A stretch of 64,000 nucleotides of DNA from Daejeonella oryzae DSM 19973 (GCF_000422945.1 NZ_AUHA01000007.1:34883-98882), one strand, 5' to 3'. Positions 45,399 through 54,382 are shown, numbered from the stretch's first letter. The notes: generated from the sequence alone by a model not told the origin. Numbers and translations: made by a program.

Positions 45399-45431
45399 TG
45401 TAAATAAAAATGTAAACTTTGTAAATAAAAT
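45399..45431 (+). promoter_or_regulatory. Tandem TGTAAATAAAA words before the regulator gene
   Basis: TGTAAATAAAA occurs at 45399-45409 and again at 45420-45430, 21 bases apart, i.e. two helical turns, with TGTAAACTT between. It lies just before the winged-helix gene start and in the region between divergent genes. A likely operator for autoregulation, not proven. Confidence 0.35.
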
Positions 45432-45440
45432 CTTGACATC

Positions 45441-46331
45441 ATGCATGTTAGCCAAAATCTCATCTCCGGGAAACGTAATTACTTATTCGCATTAGTACTA
45501 CTGATGCTTATCTCTGTAATCTGCGTGGCTTTCAGTATGACGGGCAATGACGAATTTGATATCGCCAGAAGAGAAGTTTTGCTCCGAAGGATCGGACATG
45601 AACTGCTGTTACAGTCTGGCGACAGTATATCAAGAGTACTCCCGGTAAAAAAGGTCGCAGAAAATGAATACCAGATCAGGTTTGAGAATGATCTTACTTT
45701 TCAACCAGACTCTCTGGTAAATACTACTCAGCGTTTGTTAGCCAAAGATCCGCTCACACATGATTATGTTGTTAATGTTTTAAATTGTAGCAACTCCACC
45801 ATAGCCTATGGGTATGCTATATCAAAAAATAGAAAAGATGATATTGTAGCCTGTATAGGAAGGAAGCAACCTACAGCATGTTACATAATTGACGTTAAAT
45901 TTAAACCATCGGGCATAAATGCAACCAGAAACGGATATATTTTTAGTGGCCTTTCATTTTTAGCATTTGTTGGTTTAATTTTTTTGAGATCTGTTAAGCC
46001 GCGAAGAGCTTTGCCTGTCGGTCAGAAAACTAGTATGTTCACTTTGGGCTCGGTATTGTTTGATGCGAAGAATCGGAAGCTCATAGTAAATGGAAAAACA
46101 GTAGACCTGACCGGAACTGAAACCCGTGTATTGCTCATTTTCGCGTTGTCTCCAAACGAGATTATAGAGAGAAGTAGGCTGCAAAAAGAGATATGGGAAG
46201 ATGATGGGATTATTGTGGGGCGTAGTTTGGATATGTTTATATCAAAACTTAGAAAAAAACTGGAATTTGATGCGAATATCAAAATTGTTGTTATACGCGG
46301 CAAAGGATATAAGCTTGAAATTAACTCTTAA
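45441..46331 (+). CDS. Membrane-anchored winged-helix regulator (OmpR/ToxR-type DNA-binding domain)
   Basis: 296 residues. The N-terminal membrane helix (about 14-34, LFALVLLMLISVICVAFSMT), a periplasmic domain (about 40-155), a second helix (about 160-178, GYIFSGLSFLAFVGLIFL) and a cytoplasmic OmpR-type winged helix (about 195-296, FTLGSVLFDAKNRKLIVNGK with RLQKEIWEDD and SLDMFISKLRKKL, plus GKGYKL). There is no receiver domain, so activity is set by the membrane/periplasmic part, as in ToxR. Divergent from the two BNR genes, which are probable targets. Confidence 0.88.
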   Translation: MHVSQNLISGKRNYLFALVLLMLISVICVAFSMTGNDEFDIARREVLLRRIGHELLLQSGDSISRVLPVKKVAENEYQIRFENDLTFQPDSLVNTTQRLLAKDPLTHDYVVNVLNCSNSTIAYGYAISKNRKDDIVACIGRKQPTACYIIDVKFKPSGINATRNGYIFSGLSFLAFVGLIFLRSVKPRRALPVGQKTSMFTLGSVLFDAKNRKLIVNGKTVDLTGTETRVLLIFALSPNEIIERSRLQKEIWEDDGIIVGRSLDMFISKLRKKLEFDANIKIVVIRGKGYKLEINS

Positions 46332-46535
46332 GAATAATCTTCCCGCTCCTAACTGATCTTATTTAAATTCAATTTGGCATTTGTAAAACTCTATCGTGAA
46401 CTACTAATGTTGTATCAATGAAAGAATTATTCTTTCCAGCTCGAACCAAAAACGACGTTTTTCAAGCGATAAGCCACGTTGAAAATTCTCTAAAAACTAA
46501 AATCGCCTCTATGATTAATAACAGCGGTTATGTGT

Positions 46536-46600
46536 TCCCGATTAATGTAATATCGAACCAATTTTTGACTGTCTTAAAGAAAATTGCATCTTTTTATTTG
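46536..46600 (+). repeat. Direct repeat, copy 2
   Basis: Second copy of the 42572-42636 repeat (core ATTAATGTAATATCGAACC identical, outside differing by a few bases). It lies in the 417-base gap 46332-46748 after the regulator gene. A 67-codon frame at 46418-46621 overlaps it but shows no coding sense. Confidence 0.8.
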
Positions 46601-46748
46601 ATCAACTTTACTTATAATTAATATTGAAAATAACGAAATAGAATTTTTGTAAATATTGTTGTGTGATCAAAAGTTAGAATTTTTAAAATCTTGTCTAAAG
46701 ACTCGCATGGCTAGTTGGTTCATCGATTACTTAAATTTGAAAAAAGGG

Positions 46749-47219
46749 CTAAATTAGCCCTTCATCAGCAAATGAAAAATATCCCGTAGAGGTAATGATC
46801 ACATGATCCAGAACACTGATATCTAAAAAATTTCCTCCTTCTTTAATTTTTCTGGTGATTCTAAGATCTGCATCACTAGGTTTTAATTGTCCTGAAGGAT
46901 GATTGTGTGATATTATAATACCGCTTGCGCAGGTTTTTAGAGCAATCCCAAAAATTAATTTGGGATCTGCAGTTGTGCCAGATATACCGCCGGAGGATAC
47001 TTCAAAAATTCCAAGTACTTTATTAGCCCTGTTTAACAGGAGGATCTTAAACTGTTCAAGGAGTTCTATTTTATTCATATCCCAACTTTGAATAAGGATT
47101 TCATAAACATTTTTAGAACTGGTGATAGCCGGTCTTTCGGAAGCTTTGAATTTCGGTTTGTAAACCACATTGATTTCTGATACCTGGAACAGGGAGATCT
47201 GATTTTGTTGCTTTTCCAT
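46749..47219 (-). CDS. radC: RadC/JAB-domain protein
   Basis: 156 residues with a JAMM-type domain: TTADPKLIFGIALKTCASG and IISHNHPSGQLKPSDADLRI (H-x-H-P-S-G-x7-D), ending in DHVIITSTGYFSFADEGLI. Such proteins are common in conjugative and integrative elements, often as anti-restriction or repair-like accessory genes; no enzymatic proof exists. Length fits the short RadC form lacking the HhH repeat. It is the outermost gene of the conjugative-element segment on the left side. Confidence 0.9.
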   Translation of the reverse strand: MEKQQNQISLFQVSEINVVYKPKFKASERPAITSSKNVYEILIQSWDMNKIELLEQFKILLLNRANKVLGIFEVSSGGISGTTADPKLIFGIALKTCASGIIISHNHPSGQLKPSDADLRITRKIKEGGNFLDISVLDHVIITSTGYFSFADEGLI

Positions 47220-47513
47220 AATTAGCTGATTAAATGAATGAATTAATTATGGCGCTCAATCAGGTTTTGGGCAATCAAGTCTAAAAAGCAACGGAATAAA
47301 TGGGTCAGAGAAAGGGCAGGAGCGTTTATGCCGGAATTTTTTGGACGCTGTTGCAGCCCAAAGCCTAAATTGTGGTATGATTAATATTTGAATAAATTTT
47401 TTTTGATCGAATAAATGATTCATTGAAGAGTTATTTGAATCACTTATCAAAAGTTTACAAACACTTAAAAGCCCGGCAAATGAATCCAATGGTGGCTTGT
47501 CCTTTCAAAAGCT

Positions 47514-47529
47514 AAGGGCTTGCGCCCTT
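47514..47529 (-). terminator. Possible terminator of the DUF932 gene
   Basis: AAGGGC TTGC GCCCTT hairpin 4 bases past the DUF932 stop (minus strand), followed by AGCTTTTG. The U-run is weak. The surrounding gap 47220-47532 holds no convincing gene. Confidence 0.5.
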
Positions 47530-47532
47530 GCT

Positions 47533-48597
47533 TTAAAAAAGGTAATTTAATGCACCAATGCCATGCCTGGAAAACCGATCGCAAATGTCAAAGGCGGTTT
47601 GTGAACGCTGCAAACCTGTACCGTACATGATGGATTTGAATTTGCTTTCATCGTCCTTGTAATTCCGCACATTCTGAAAATAGCCCGTCACGGCATTATA
47701 AGCGCCAAACAAAGTTCCTTTGGTGGTGGCTTCTTGTTGAGTCGGACTTGAAAAGGCGTATTCCATTACGCTGCTAACCACATTATTATAAGCGGTTGAT
47801 AATTCATCCTTATGGTCATTTTGCAGTTTTTGCAAAACCTCTTTATTGGGTGCCATTGCGATTTGTACCAAACGTTTAACATCAAGATCAGTAACGCGAA
47901 TAGTTGACCAATGGTTAAGCACTTCTTCAAGTTCAGCAGCTAGCTGATTTGTGATGCCCAATAATTTATGGGCCTGGTTTAACCTGTCCTGTGCGCTTGC
48001 CGTATGCTTTATCTTAATGCAATTGCTATGATTTTTCAAAGCGGCATTTAAAGTATTGGCGCAAACAATGCGAACCGGTGTAAATGCTGCGGTTATACTG
48101 CCGTAACTATCATGGGAGGTTGTCAAAAATAAATATTGTTCAATTAAATCATCTTTTCCGACCCTGATATAATCAGGAAGTTTAGCTGTAATAAAAATGC
48201 GTTCTCCTTTACCCAATGCCCCTGCGGTTTCGTAAAGAATACCATTCTTGTTTCCTACAATGCTATCAAAAAAAGAAAAAGCATCGATGTTCTGTACCAC
48301 CTGATAATCTTTTCCGACAACCCCCAAAACCTGTTCTGTGTCGGTTCGAATGGTTGCATAATGCTCGGGGACTTCAATTTCAGGGATTATTAAATCTGAT
48401 TTCCCATTTTGATTATCGTTGTCAAAGGTGAACAGAGCTCTTTTTTCCACCGTATAATTTAGCCCTGCGAATTGAATCGCTTCTGCGCTGGTCGGGTAAT
48501 CGCTGATGATCTGCCCGAGACTATGCCATGCTTTTTCTTTGACGCTAAAAAAGCTGTACTTGTCTGTCTGCTGGTTATAATTAAGATTGTGTGCCAT
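47533..48597 (-). CDS. DUF932 domain protein
   Basis: 354 residues. DUF932 core: KAWHSLGQIISDYPTSAEAI near the N-terminus, VGKDYQVVQNIDAFSFFDSI, and AFTPVRIVCANTLNAALK (about 170-190). DUF932 proteins are widespread in phages and conjugative elements, and their role is unknown; some may bind DNA or act as anti-defence. Cytoplasmic. Flanked by RadC and a small protein, typical of the ends of Bacteroidetes conjugative transposons. Confidence 0.9.
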   Translation of the reverse strand: MAHNLNYNQQTDKYSFFSVKEKAWHSLGQIISDYPTSAEAIQFAGLNYTVEKRALFTFDNDNQNGKSDLIIPEIEVPEHYATIRTDTEQVLGVVGKDYQVVQNIDAFSFFDSIVGNKNGILYETAGALGKGERIFITAKLPDYIRVGKDDLIEQYLFLTTSHDSYGSITAAFTPVRIVCANTLNAALKNHSNCIKIKHTASAQDRLNQAHKLLGITNQLAAELEEVLNHWSTIRVTDLDVKRLVQIAMAPNKEVLQKLQNDHKDELSTAYNNVVSSVMEYAFSSPTQQEATTKGTLFGAYNAVTGYFQNVRNYKDDESKFKSIMYGTGLQRSQTAFDICDRFSRHGIGALNYLF

Positions 48598-48679
48598 GGT
48601 TTTCGTAGATATAAGGATTTAAAAATCTGTTAATTCTGATTGGAATTTTCTCTTTCCATTGTTAGGTCAATGAAATAAA

Positions 48680-48705
48680 CGCCGCTTCCCAAATGGATAG
48701 CGGCG
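48680..48705 (-). terminator. Terminator after the 48714 gene
   Basis: Stem CGCCGCT / AGCGGCG with a 12-base loop, read on the minus strand and followed by TTTATTT. It lies 9 bases past the stop codon of the gene at 48714. Confidence 0.7.
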
Positions 48706-48713
48706 ATTAAGGA

Positions 48714-49214
48714 TTATGCAGGAATTGTAATTCCCGCCTCGATTTCTGCAAGTCTGTTGATGCACATACTGTTTACATACTGAGCTACTGAAAATATGAT
48801 CACAGGGTTTTTAGTTGTGAACTTTCTGCGGGTATCGTCCTCAATAGTTAAAACACAGCCCTGAAAATGGTTGCTGTCTGTTTCTTCAGCATCTTCCTTT
48901 TGTGCTACTTCAAAAGCTTCTAAGGTTTCAATAGTTTCTAAAAGCTTGTCCCTTTGGATTTTTCGGCGGTGTAATTCCACTACCAGTTTTAACGTGCTTT
49001 CCAGATTTAGCGCAGGCTTTTCAAACCTGATTTCGGTTTTATCTTCTTCCTGGGATTTTCCCTGTTCTAATGCTTTTGACGATGATTCAGGATCCTTTTT
49101 TTCAGTTTCTACCTTACCATTTTTGGCACCGTTACTTATAGATGAATTTAATGAGATTGCATTCGTTTGGATTTTGTTCTCTGCGGTCTTGCTTTGATTT
49201 TCTAAAGTTTTCAT
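48714..49214 (-). CDS. Conjugative-element small acidic protein, unknown
   Basis: 166 residues. A polar, Ser/Lys/Glu-rich N-terminal region (KNGKVETEKKDPESSSKALE) precedes a helical segment (LESTLKLVVELHRRKIQRDK) and a C-terminal domain with FTTKNPVIIFSVAQYVNSMC. No membrane helix or known motif. Genes of this kind sit beside DUF932 and histone H1-like genes in Bacteroidetes conjugative elements; role unknown. Confidence 0.75.
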   Translation of the reverse strand: MKTLENQSKTAENKIQTNAISLNSSISNGAKNGKVETEKKDPESSSKALEQGKSQEEDKTEIRFEKPALNLESTLKLVVELHRRKIQRDKLLETIETLEAFEVAQKEDAEETDSNHFQGCVLTIEDDTRRKFTTKNPVIIFSVAQYVNSMCINRLAEIEAGITIPA

Positions 49215-49579
49215 GATTTTGAAATTTAATGAAGGGTTTAAATATTTATCCTAAGTGTGTTCTTTCCTATCTTCGGTGGGTCTCTGCCTTTCATGGTTTC
49301 CTTTCAAATGAATTTGCCTGATTTGCTAACTGCCGTCGGCTGAAGCCTCCTTTGGCTTTTTGTTAAGCAGCTCACCTGAAATAGCCATGATTGGATGCAA
49401 GGCTTTTTGGAAAAAAATACGCTTTGGAGCGTAGCGGAATAGGAAGATTTTTTTTCAAAAACCCGTAGGGGCCCGGCCTTGCAGACAGGCATGGCGTTCA
49501 GAAATTTGCTTTGCCAAAAAGCCTATGGTAGGGTATTGAAAACGGTTAAGAAAGTTTAAAGATATTAGACGACATACTT

Positions 49580-49847
49580 CTTATAAATATCAGGAAGTGT
49601 GGAGGAGGCACGGAGCCATTCTTCCATTAATGCAGGGAAGCTGCTGAAATGAGGTACGAATGAAGCGGACGGACCTGCTGAATTAGAATCTGAAAGCTAT
49701 ATCAGACTTTCCGAAACATTGGGAAAACCTCAACCTTATAAACAGCAGGAAGTGAGACGGAGGTACAAGAGCCATTCTTCCTTCAATGCGGGGAAGGTGG
49801 TGAAAGAGGTACGAATGAAGCGATTGGACCCGCTGATGTAATTAAAA
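49580..49847. repeat. Two imperfect tandem copies of a ~110-base sequence
   Basis: Copies start at 49580 (CTTATAAATATCAGGAAGTG) and 49735 (CTTATAAACAGCAGGAAGTG), 155 bases apart, and share AGCCATTCTTCC, CAGGGAAG/CGGGGAAG, GAGGTACGAATGAAGCG and the end GACCTGCTG/GACCCGCTG. Both lie in the non-coding gap 49215-49911. Minus-strand translations are only partly similar, with a one-base shift, so it may be a non-coding or structural element rather than a gene. Confidence 0.7.
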
Positions 49848-49862
49848 TAAAAATAAATCAAC

Positions 49863-49894
49863 AAAAAAGGCCCGGTTTTTTCGACCGGGCCTTT
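49863..49894. terminator. Bidirectional terminator
   Basis: Stem GGCCCGG / CCGGGCC with a 9-base loop, flanked by A-rich and T-rich runs on both sides (AAAAAA and TTT). It ends the histone H1-like gene on the minus strand 18 bases past its stop. Confidence 0.85.
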
Positions 49895-49911
49895 CAATAG
49901 TTTATAAATTT

Positions 49912-50088
49912 TTATTGAACATTTTTCTTCTCTGTCACTTCCGTTCGAATCTCTTGTGCCAGTCCTTTTAATTCCTGCATCGCTTTACGGAGACGTGTAC
50001 CGGCAGCTTTGTTGTCTTTGTTGTAAAATAATTCGGCATCTTTTTCTATCGAAGCGATCTGCTCTTTTATTTTTGTGAATTTTTCCAT
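49912..50088 (-). CDS. Histone H1-like protein (Hc1-like), 58 residues
   Basis: 58 residues from ATG 50088: MEKFTKIKEQIASIEKDAEL, FYNKDNKAAGTRLRKAMQEL, KGLAQEIRTEVTEKKNVQ. This matches the small, lysine-rich histone H1/Hc1-like proteins of Bacteroidetes conjugative elements and chromosomes. It is expected to bind DNA without strong sequence preference. A strong terminator follows. The gene is single and near the DUF3945-like gene. The length fits the family, and no membrane segment is present. Confidence 0.88.
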   Translation of the reverse strand: MEKFTKIKEQIASIEKDAELFYNKDNKAAGTRLRKAMQELKGLAQEIRTEVTEKKNVQ

Positions 50089-50138
50089 AATGTATTTTTT
50101 TCGAATTGAATTAATTGATTTAACGTGATTTTCTGAAA

Positions 50139-51119
50139 TTATATTTTCAAACTCTGGATTTCTGCTTCTTCCTTGCTCTTTCCTTTGCCAGTAGATATTT
50201 TATTATTTAATACCGGTTCTTTTAAAAACTGCTCCCTTTTTTCTGGTTTCCCGCTTTCGGTGAATAAATTGATCTGGCTATAGCGAGGAACAGCTTCAAT
50301 CATCAACTTGATTTCCTGTCCATTTTTTTGGGTGGTAATCAAAGGACGGTTTCCGTTTTTTAATGCGTCTTCCAGCTTTTCTCTTTTTGCAGGATCAGAA
50401 AGCTCTTTAATATCGAATTTATCCAATACCTTTTTCAAGTCGAATCCATAAGAAGGATCGTGATATTGGTTGGTAGTAAAATTCTGATGGCGGTCTTTTG
50501 GCTTATCAAAATCGAGTTTGATCCAGGCTTTATAAGGTATCCCGCCAACATTTAGTAAGTCATCACGATATACTGAACGACCCTGTATTAGATTCGCTGC
50601 TTGCTCAGCAGTAAAGCCTTTACCTTTTTCTACATAAAAAATCTGGCTGACAGGGGGAGTGTAAAAGGTTTTATTAAATTCTTTACTGACAAAGTTCACT
50701 TTGCCATTCTCCATAGTGGCAAGAATGGTTTTATTACCCGGATCTTTACCCAAAGCCAGTTCGCTGCTTGCTGTTTGTTCTTTAAAATATGCAATAGCTT
50801 TATTTGGATTCTCAAAATTACGGAATATGGGTTTATCTTTTTCTCCGGGTGAGATGACCATGTACTTCTGTCCTTCCTCAAGGGACTTTCCATTGTTTAA
50901 CGAAACTTCATATTTATTAAAATAGTAAAAGTCTGACTGTCCCGATTTTTTAAAATGCAGTGTAAAATCCGTTGATGCTTTACCAGCAGGAAGCTGATTT
51001 TGAAGCTGAAATTCAGGAATATTTTTTCCCATGTTTTTTTCCATTTCCTCAATAAGCTTATTCTTGAAGCCCAGAGTTTTCATTTCCCCTTTCAGGTTTT
51101 CTAAATTATTTAGGTTCAT
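50139..51119 (-). CDS. DUF3945-like conjugative element protein
   Basis: 326 residues, no signal peptide or membrane helix. Segments such as TFYTPPVSQIFYVEKGKGFT, AANLIQGRSVYRDDLLNVGG, IPYKAWIKLDFDKPKDRHQN and KLMIEAVPRYSQINLFTESG fit DUF3945/DUF4099-type proteins found with Bacteroidetes conjugative transposons. The function is unknown; some relatives are linked to DNA topoisomerase-related modules. It follows TraM directly, in the place where TraN would be expected, so it marks a rearranged or truncated element. Confidence in the domain name is moderate. Confidence 0.7.
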   Translation of the reverse strand: MNLNNLENLKGEMKTLGFKNKLIEEMEKNMGKNIPEFQLQNQLPAGKASTDFTLHFKKSGQSDFYYFNKYEVSLNNGKSLEEGQKYMVISPGEKDKPIFRNFENPNKAIAYFKEQTASSELALGKDPGNKTILATMENGKVNFVSKEFNKTFYTPPVSQIFYVEKGKGFTAEQAANLIQGRSVYRDDLLNVGGIPYKAWIKLDFDKPKDRHQNFTTNQYHDPSYGFDLKKVLDKFDIKELSDPAKREKLEDALKNGNRPLITTQKNGQEIKLMIEAVPRYSQINLFTESGKPEKREQFLKEPVLNNKISTGKGKSKEEAEIQSLKI

Positions 51120-51172
51120 AGTCGATAAAAATTATTAGCTAGTTATAATATTAAATGCTGTTGAATGACTCC

Positions 51173-52243
51173 TTAATGATGCTGATTTGTAACAAGTTTA
51201 TTGTTCCTTAAAAGGACAATATAACCTGCCTTTAGTCTGGCTTTAACGCGTTGCGTTTTTCCACTCAATAGTCCTTTTGCCGCATTAATCCCGGCATCAG
51301 CAACCTGGCCTGCAACTGACGAATCATAACCGGGTAGTTGTAAGCTTTTTATGACTTGATTGGCGGTTTTATTTCCTGCGTTTTTCATGTAGGCTTCCGG
51401 TACGTTAATTCCTTTCATCCCATCCATATCGAATACCGATAGATCAACTGGTACAATGGAATTACCGATACGTATATTTTTAATATCGAGGATGAGCCTT
51501 TGATTAGTAATTTCAGAAATGCCGAAGATTAAATGATCTTTTGGAATTGTTGTTCCATTGAGCAAAACCGAATCCATCACGCGGAGCTTAATTACCGATC
51601 CCTGGGTTACTTTTTGATTTTCTTCAATTATTGCAGGAATGGCTTTAAACCAATTATCTTTTGATTGGGTAATGTCTTTATTGTATTTTTCTTCGAGCCG
51701 CTGAGGATGCTGGATATCCAGTATCTTTTCAAGCATCTCGTTCAGCTGCGTTATCTCCGGATCTTCGGCAGGGCTTTGCTGCATATTGCGCATCAATGCT
51801 TCTAACCGATCAACATCATCTTTTATTTTAATTGATTGACCGGAGTTGCGGTTTGACGTAAATTGTCTCGGGACTTCAACTTCTTCAGGACGATTAATTT
51901 CTCTGTTCAGGTCTTCCAGTCTCTGATCAATCAGTTCTGTTTGCGTACTTTGTACCGTAGATGAAAAGCCCAGGCGGTCTGCCACCGTTTTTATTTCGTT
52001 TCCACTATGCTTTGCAGAATCCCTTTCAGCCTGCTGGTAGTAAGCTAACTTATCCTGCGGTTTAGCCGTTTTAAAGGCTGCATCCGGCAGGTTGGTATTG
52101 ATGCCTTTTTGGTTCTGGCCCTGCATTGGGGATGCATCGCTTCGATCTCCGCCCATGGCATAAAATGCGAGAGCCAGAAAAGGAAGGATTAATAGCGGCA
52201 ATACCAACAGAACCTTGCGTTTGTCTTTAAATTTTGTTTCCAT
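51173..52243 (-). CDS. traM: Conjugative transfer protein TraM
   Basis: 356 residues. One membrane helix near the N-terminus (about 12-30, LLVLPLLILPFLALAFYAMG), a long polar/coiled region with repeated Gln/Glu (about 60-200), and a C-terminal domain with VTQGSVIKLRVMDSVLLNG and LILDIKNIRIGNSIVPVDLS, matching TraM of CTnDOT-like elements, a VirB10-like bridge of the type IV secretion channel. It lies in the middle of the tra operon with 12 bases before TraL. It is full length. TraN (outer membrane partner) is not found after it. Confidence 0.88.
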   Translation of the reverse strand: METKFKDKRKVLLVLPLLILPFLALAFYAMGGDRSDASPMQGQNQKGINTNLPDAAFKTAKPQDKLAYYQQAERDSAKHSGNEIKTVADRLGFSSTVQSTQTELIDQRLEDLNREINRPEEVEVPRQFTSNRNSGQSIKIKDDVDRLEALMRNMQQSPAEDPEITQLNEMLEKILDIQHPQRLEEKYNKDITQSKDNWFKAIPAIIEENQKVTQGSVIKLRVMDSVLLNGTTIPKDHLIFGISEITNQRLILDIKNIRIGNSIVPVDLSVFDMDGMKGINVPEAYMKNAGNKTANQVIKSLQLPGYDSSVAGQVADAGINAAKGLLSGKTQRVKARLKAGYIVLLRNNKLVTNQHH

Positions 52244-52255
52244 ATTTATGATTTT

Positions 52256-52477
52256 TTAATGATTTATAAATGGGTTTAAAATCAGATATAGGCAATAGCC
52301 GCCGAAGGTCACAGTGAACAGGAGCAGGGCTAAAAGCAAAATTCTTCCCGGTACCTTTTTAACCCTTTTGTTCATGCAATCCGCTAAACGGCACTGAATT
52401 TTTATTATGTGACTGGCTACCTGCCGGGCAATCTTATCATTTACAACAGGTGCCTTGATTCTTTTAAAAATTTTCAT
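52256..52477 (-). CDS. traL: TraL-like small membrane protein
   Basis: 73 residues: a basic N-terminal half (KIFKRIKAPVVNDKIARQVA) and one C-terminal membrane helix (ILLLALLLFTVTFGGYCLYL). The position between TraK and TraM and the length match TraL of Bacteroidetes conjugative elements. It lies 2 bases from TraK and 12 bases from TraM, in one operon. The assignment rests on context and topology, not on a strong motif. Confidence 0.7.
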   Translation of the reverse strand: MKIFKRIKAPVVNDKIARQVASHIIKIQCRLADCMNKRVKKVPGRILLLALLLFTVTFGGYCLYLILNPFINH

Positions 52478-52479
52478 GG

Positions 52480-53094
52480 CTATGGTTTTAAAAGCTCATT
52501 CCTGTTATCCAAAATCTCCCATTGCTGTATCAGGAAACCATGTGGGTTATTATCTGACCGGGAAACGTTACGCAAATAACCTTGAGAGATCAGCTTTCTG
52601 GTCACTGTTGAAGTGGAACGGATAAGCTTTTGTGTGGCGTAACAATGGAATACAAAAGGGTACTGGTTAATATCCAGTTCAATACTATCAATGCTAATCT
52701 CCTGGGAGATATTAGCAGAAATCAGGTTATTATAGAAGCCCTTTTCCTTTAGATTATCATATTGTTTCTTGGCACTTTCATCGGCCAGGTCCATGGCTTT
52801 GGAGATGTTTGCCTGTATAACTTTATCATCCGGGTCCATAGTAAAAAACCAGTGATGAAACATTTTGATATGGTCTTTGGCTTCCACCGTAATATTGTCT
52901 TTCCGTTCTGCTGAAAAGGCTTCCAGTGCTTTGCCATTGGCCAGGATGTAGATCTTTTCCTGCATAGAACCGACCATTTCAAAACTCTTGTAAATGGCAA
53001 ATCCAGAGACCAGAGTGCAAGCCAAGATCAGAAAGATGCTAAAGGTTTTGATATGCTTAAAAGCAGAATCAATGTTCTTTAATTGAGTAAACAT
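52480..53094 (-). CDS. traK: Conjugative transfer protein TraK
   Basis: 204 residues. Membrane helix near 14-35 (FSIFLILACTLVSGFAIYKS) followed by a periplasmic VirB8-like domain. SPKAMD-type segments (QANISKAMDLADESAKKQYD) and FVFHCYATQKLIRSTSTVTR match TraK. It is part of the inner-membrane core of the secretion channel. It follows TraJ by 35 bases and precedes TraL by 2 bases. Confidence 0.87.
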   Translation of the reverse strand: MFTQLKNIDSAFKHIKTFSIFLILACTLVSGFAIYKSFEMVGSMQEKIYILANGKALEAFSAERKDNITVEAKDHIKMFHHWFFTMDPDDKVIQANISKAMDLADESAKKQYDNLKEKGFYNNLISANISQEISIDSIELDINQYPFVFHCYATQKLIRSTSTVTRKLISQGYLRNVSRSDNNPHGFLIQQWEILDNRNELLKP

Positions 53095-53129
53095 GTTGAA
53101 TTTTTTAGATTATTGACTGACCTTTAATA

Positions 53130-54326
53130 TTATTTACCAGAAAGCCGGTCGTGCTGATGGCCTGACCCTGGAGTGGCTTTATCCGGGAAGTAATCGGAAT
53201 TTCCAGAACCGGCAAAACCCTGATAGACTTTTCTTGCACCATCGCCCATTACGTCAACAGCCATTCCGGCACCTGTTGTCGCAGATTGTGAAGTGTTGCT
53301 AACGATGGTGTTAACACGCTGAAGTATGGTATTCCCACCTCCCGCATGTACCACGTAGTTTGCTACATTGGGAACAGAAAAATAGCCCATAATGCCGATC
53401 ACCAGGAAAATCAGATAAGCCGTGTCCGTGCTGCTGAAGAAGGTGTCCCCCTGTTGACTGATCTGGTCAATATCCAGTTTGAGCATGTTTTCCTGTATTT
53501 TGCCCAAAATACTCCCGAATATGTTTGAGATGGGCAGCCATAAAAAGATGTTGATGTAACGGGCAAGCCAAACAGTAAGGGTATGCTGGAACCCATCGAA
53601 AACAGCAAAGCCAAAAACCAGCGGGCCTAAAATTGCCAATACGATCAGGAAGAAAGTCCTTATCGTGTTGATGCACAAAGCAGCTGCTGCGTAGAGGATT
53701 TCCATCACCTGACTCATCCAAGCTTTGATACTGTTCCGGAAATTATAGTTCTGCTTGTCCATCCAGAACTTGATGTCGTTTCCGATACCGTCCATAACGC
53801 TTTCATTCTCACGGTCAGGATCATTCGGATGGGTGTATTTATACCATTTGTCGCTGTCGCCGCTCCCGGTTTCGCCGACATACATATCATAAAATTTGCT
53901 GTCTTTAATGGCCTTTTCTTTTTGCTTGAGCAACGCGGCGATAGCTTTGTTTGAGGTACCGACCATATCCCCAGTCGCCCTCACAGTAGGTTGTAATACC
54001 CCGTTCATTATTGAGATCACGGCAGGAAACATAATAATTGCCATTCCTAGAGCGAAGGGGCGGAGCAGAGGATAGAAGTCAATGGGTTCTGCAGCGGCAA
54101 TCTGTCGCCAAACCCGGCTGGCGATATACCACAATGCCCCGAAGCCGGCAATCCCCCTGGCTACCCCGATCAGACGGCTGCACAACGGAAGCATTTCATT
54201 ATATACTTTGTCAAGTACAGGTTGCATGCCGGATATGGTTTGCGCCATGTCCTGGGCAAGGGAATTTTCAGGCAAAAGTGTGGCTGATGCCGTCAGAAAT
54301 CCAGCGGCTAATATTTTAGTTTTCAT
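53130..54326 (-). CDS. traJ: Conjugative transfer protein TraJ (VirB6-like)
   Basis: 398 residues. An N-terminal signal peptide (to about 25, NSLAQ), then six or more membrane helices (LIGVARGIAGFGALWYIASR, FLIVLAILGPLVFGFAVFDG, FLWLPISNIFGSILGKIQEN, YLIFLVIGIMGYFSVPNVAN) and a polar C-terminal tail ending near HQHDRLSGK. This is the VirB6-like polytopic core component of the transfer channel. It starts 57 bases after the TraI-like gene cluster, read on the minus strand. Confidence 0.9.
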   Translation of the reverse strand: MKTKILAAGFLTASATLLPENSLAQDMAQTISGMQPVLDKVYNEMLPLCSRLIGVARGIAGFGALWYIASRVWRQIAAAEPIDFYPLLRPFALGMAIIMFPAVISIMNGVLQPTVRATGDMVGTSNKAIAALLKQKEKAIKDSKFYDMYVGETGSGDSDKWYKYTHPNDPDRENESVMDGIGNDIKFWMDKQNYNFRNSIKAWMSQVMEILYAAAALCINTIRTFFLIVLAILGPLVFGFAVFDGFQHTLTVWLARYINIFLWLPISNIFGSILGKIQENMLKLDIDQISQQGDTFFSSTDTAYLIFLVIGIMGYFSVPNVANYVVHAGGGNTILQRVNTIVSNTSQSATTGAGMAVDVMGDGARKVYQGFAGSGNSDYFPDKATPGSGHQHDRLSGK

Positions 54327-54382
54327 CGTAATGGCTTCTTTATTTAAGGTGATGAAGATCCCTTAGGGGATTTTTTATAATA

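Noticed and set aside
46418..46621. 67-codon frame
   Set aside because: Overlaps the direct repeat, no family or ribosome site.
47256..47489. 77-codon frame on the minus strand
   Set aside because: No recognised pattern; probably chance in a non-coding gap.
49304..49492. 62-codon frame in the conjugative gap
   Set aside because: Lies in non-coding DNA with no coding support.
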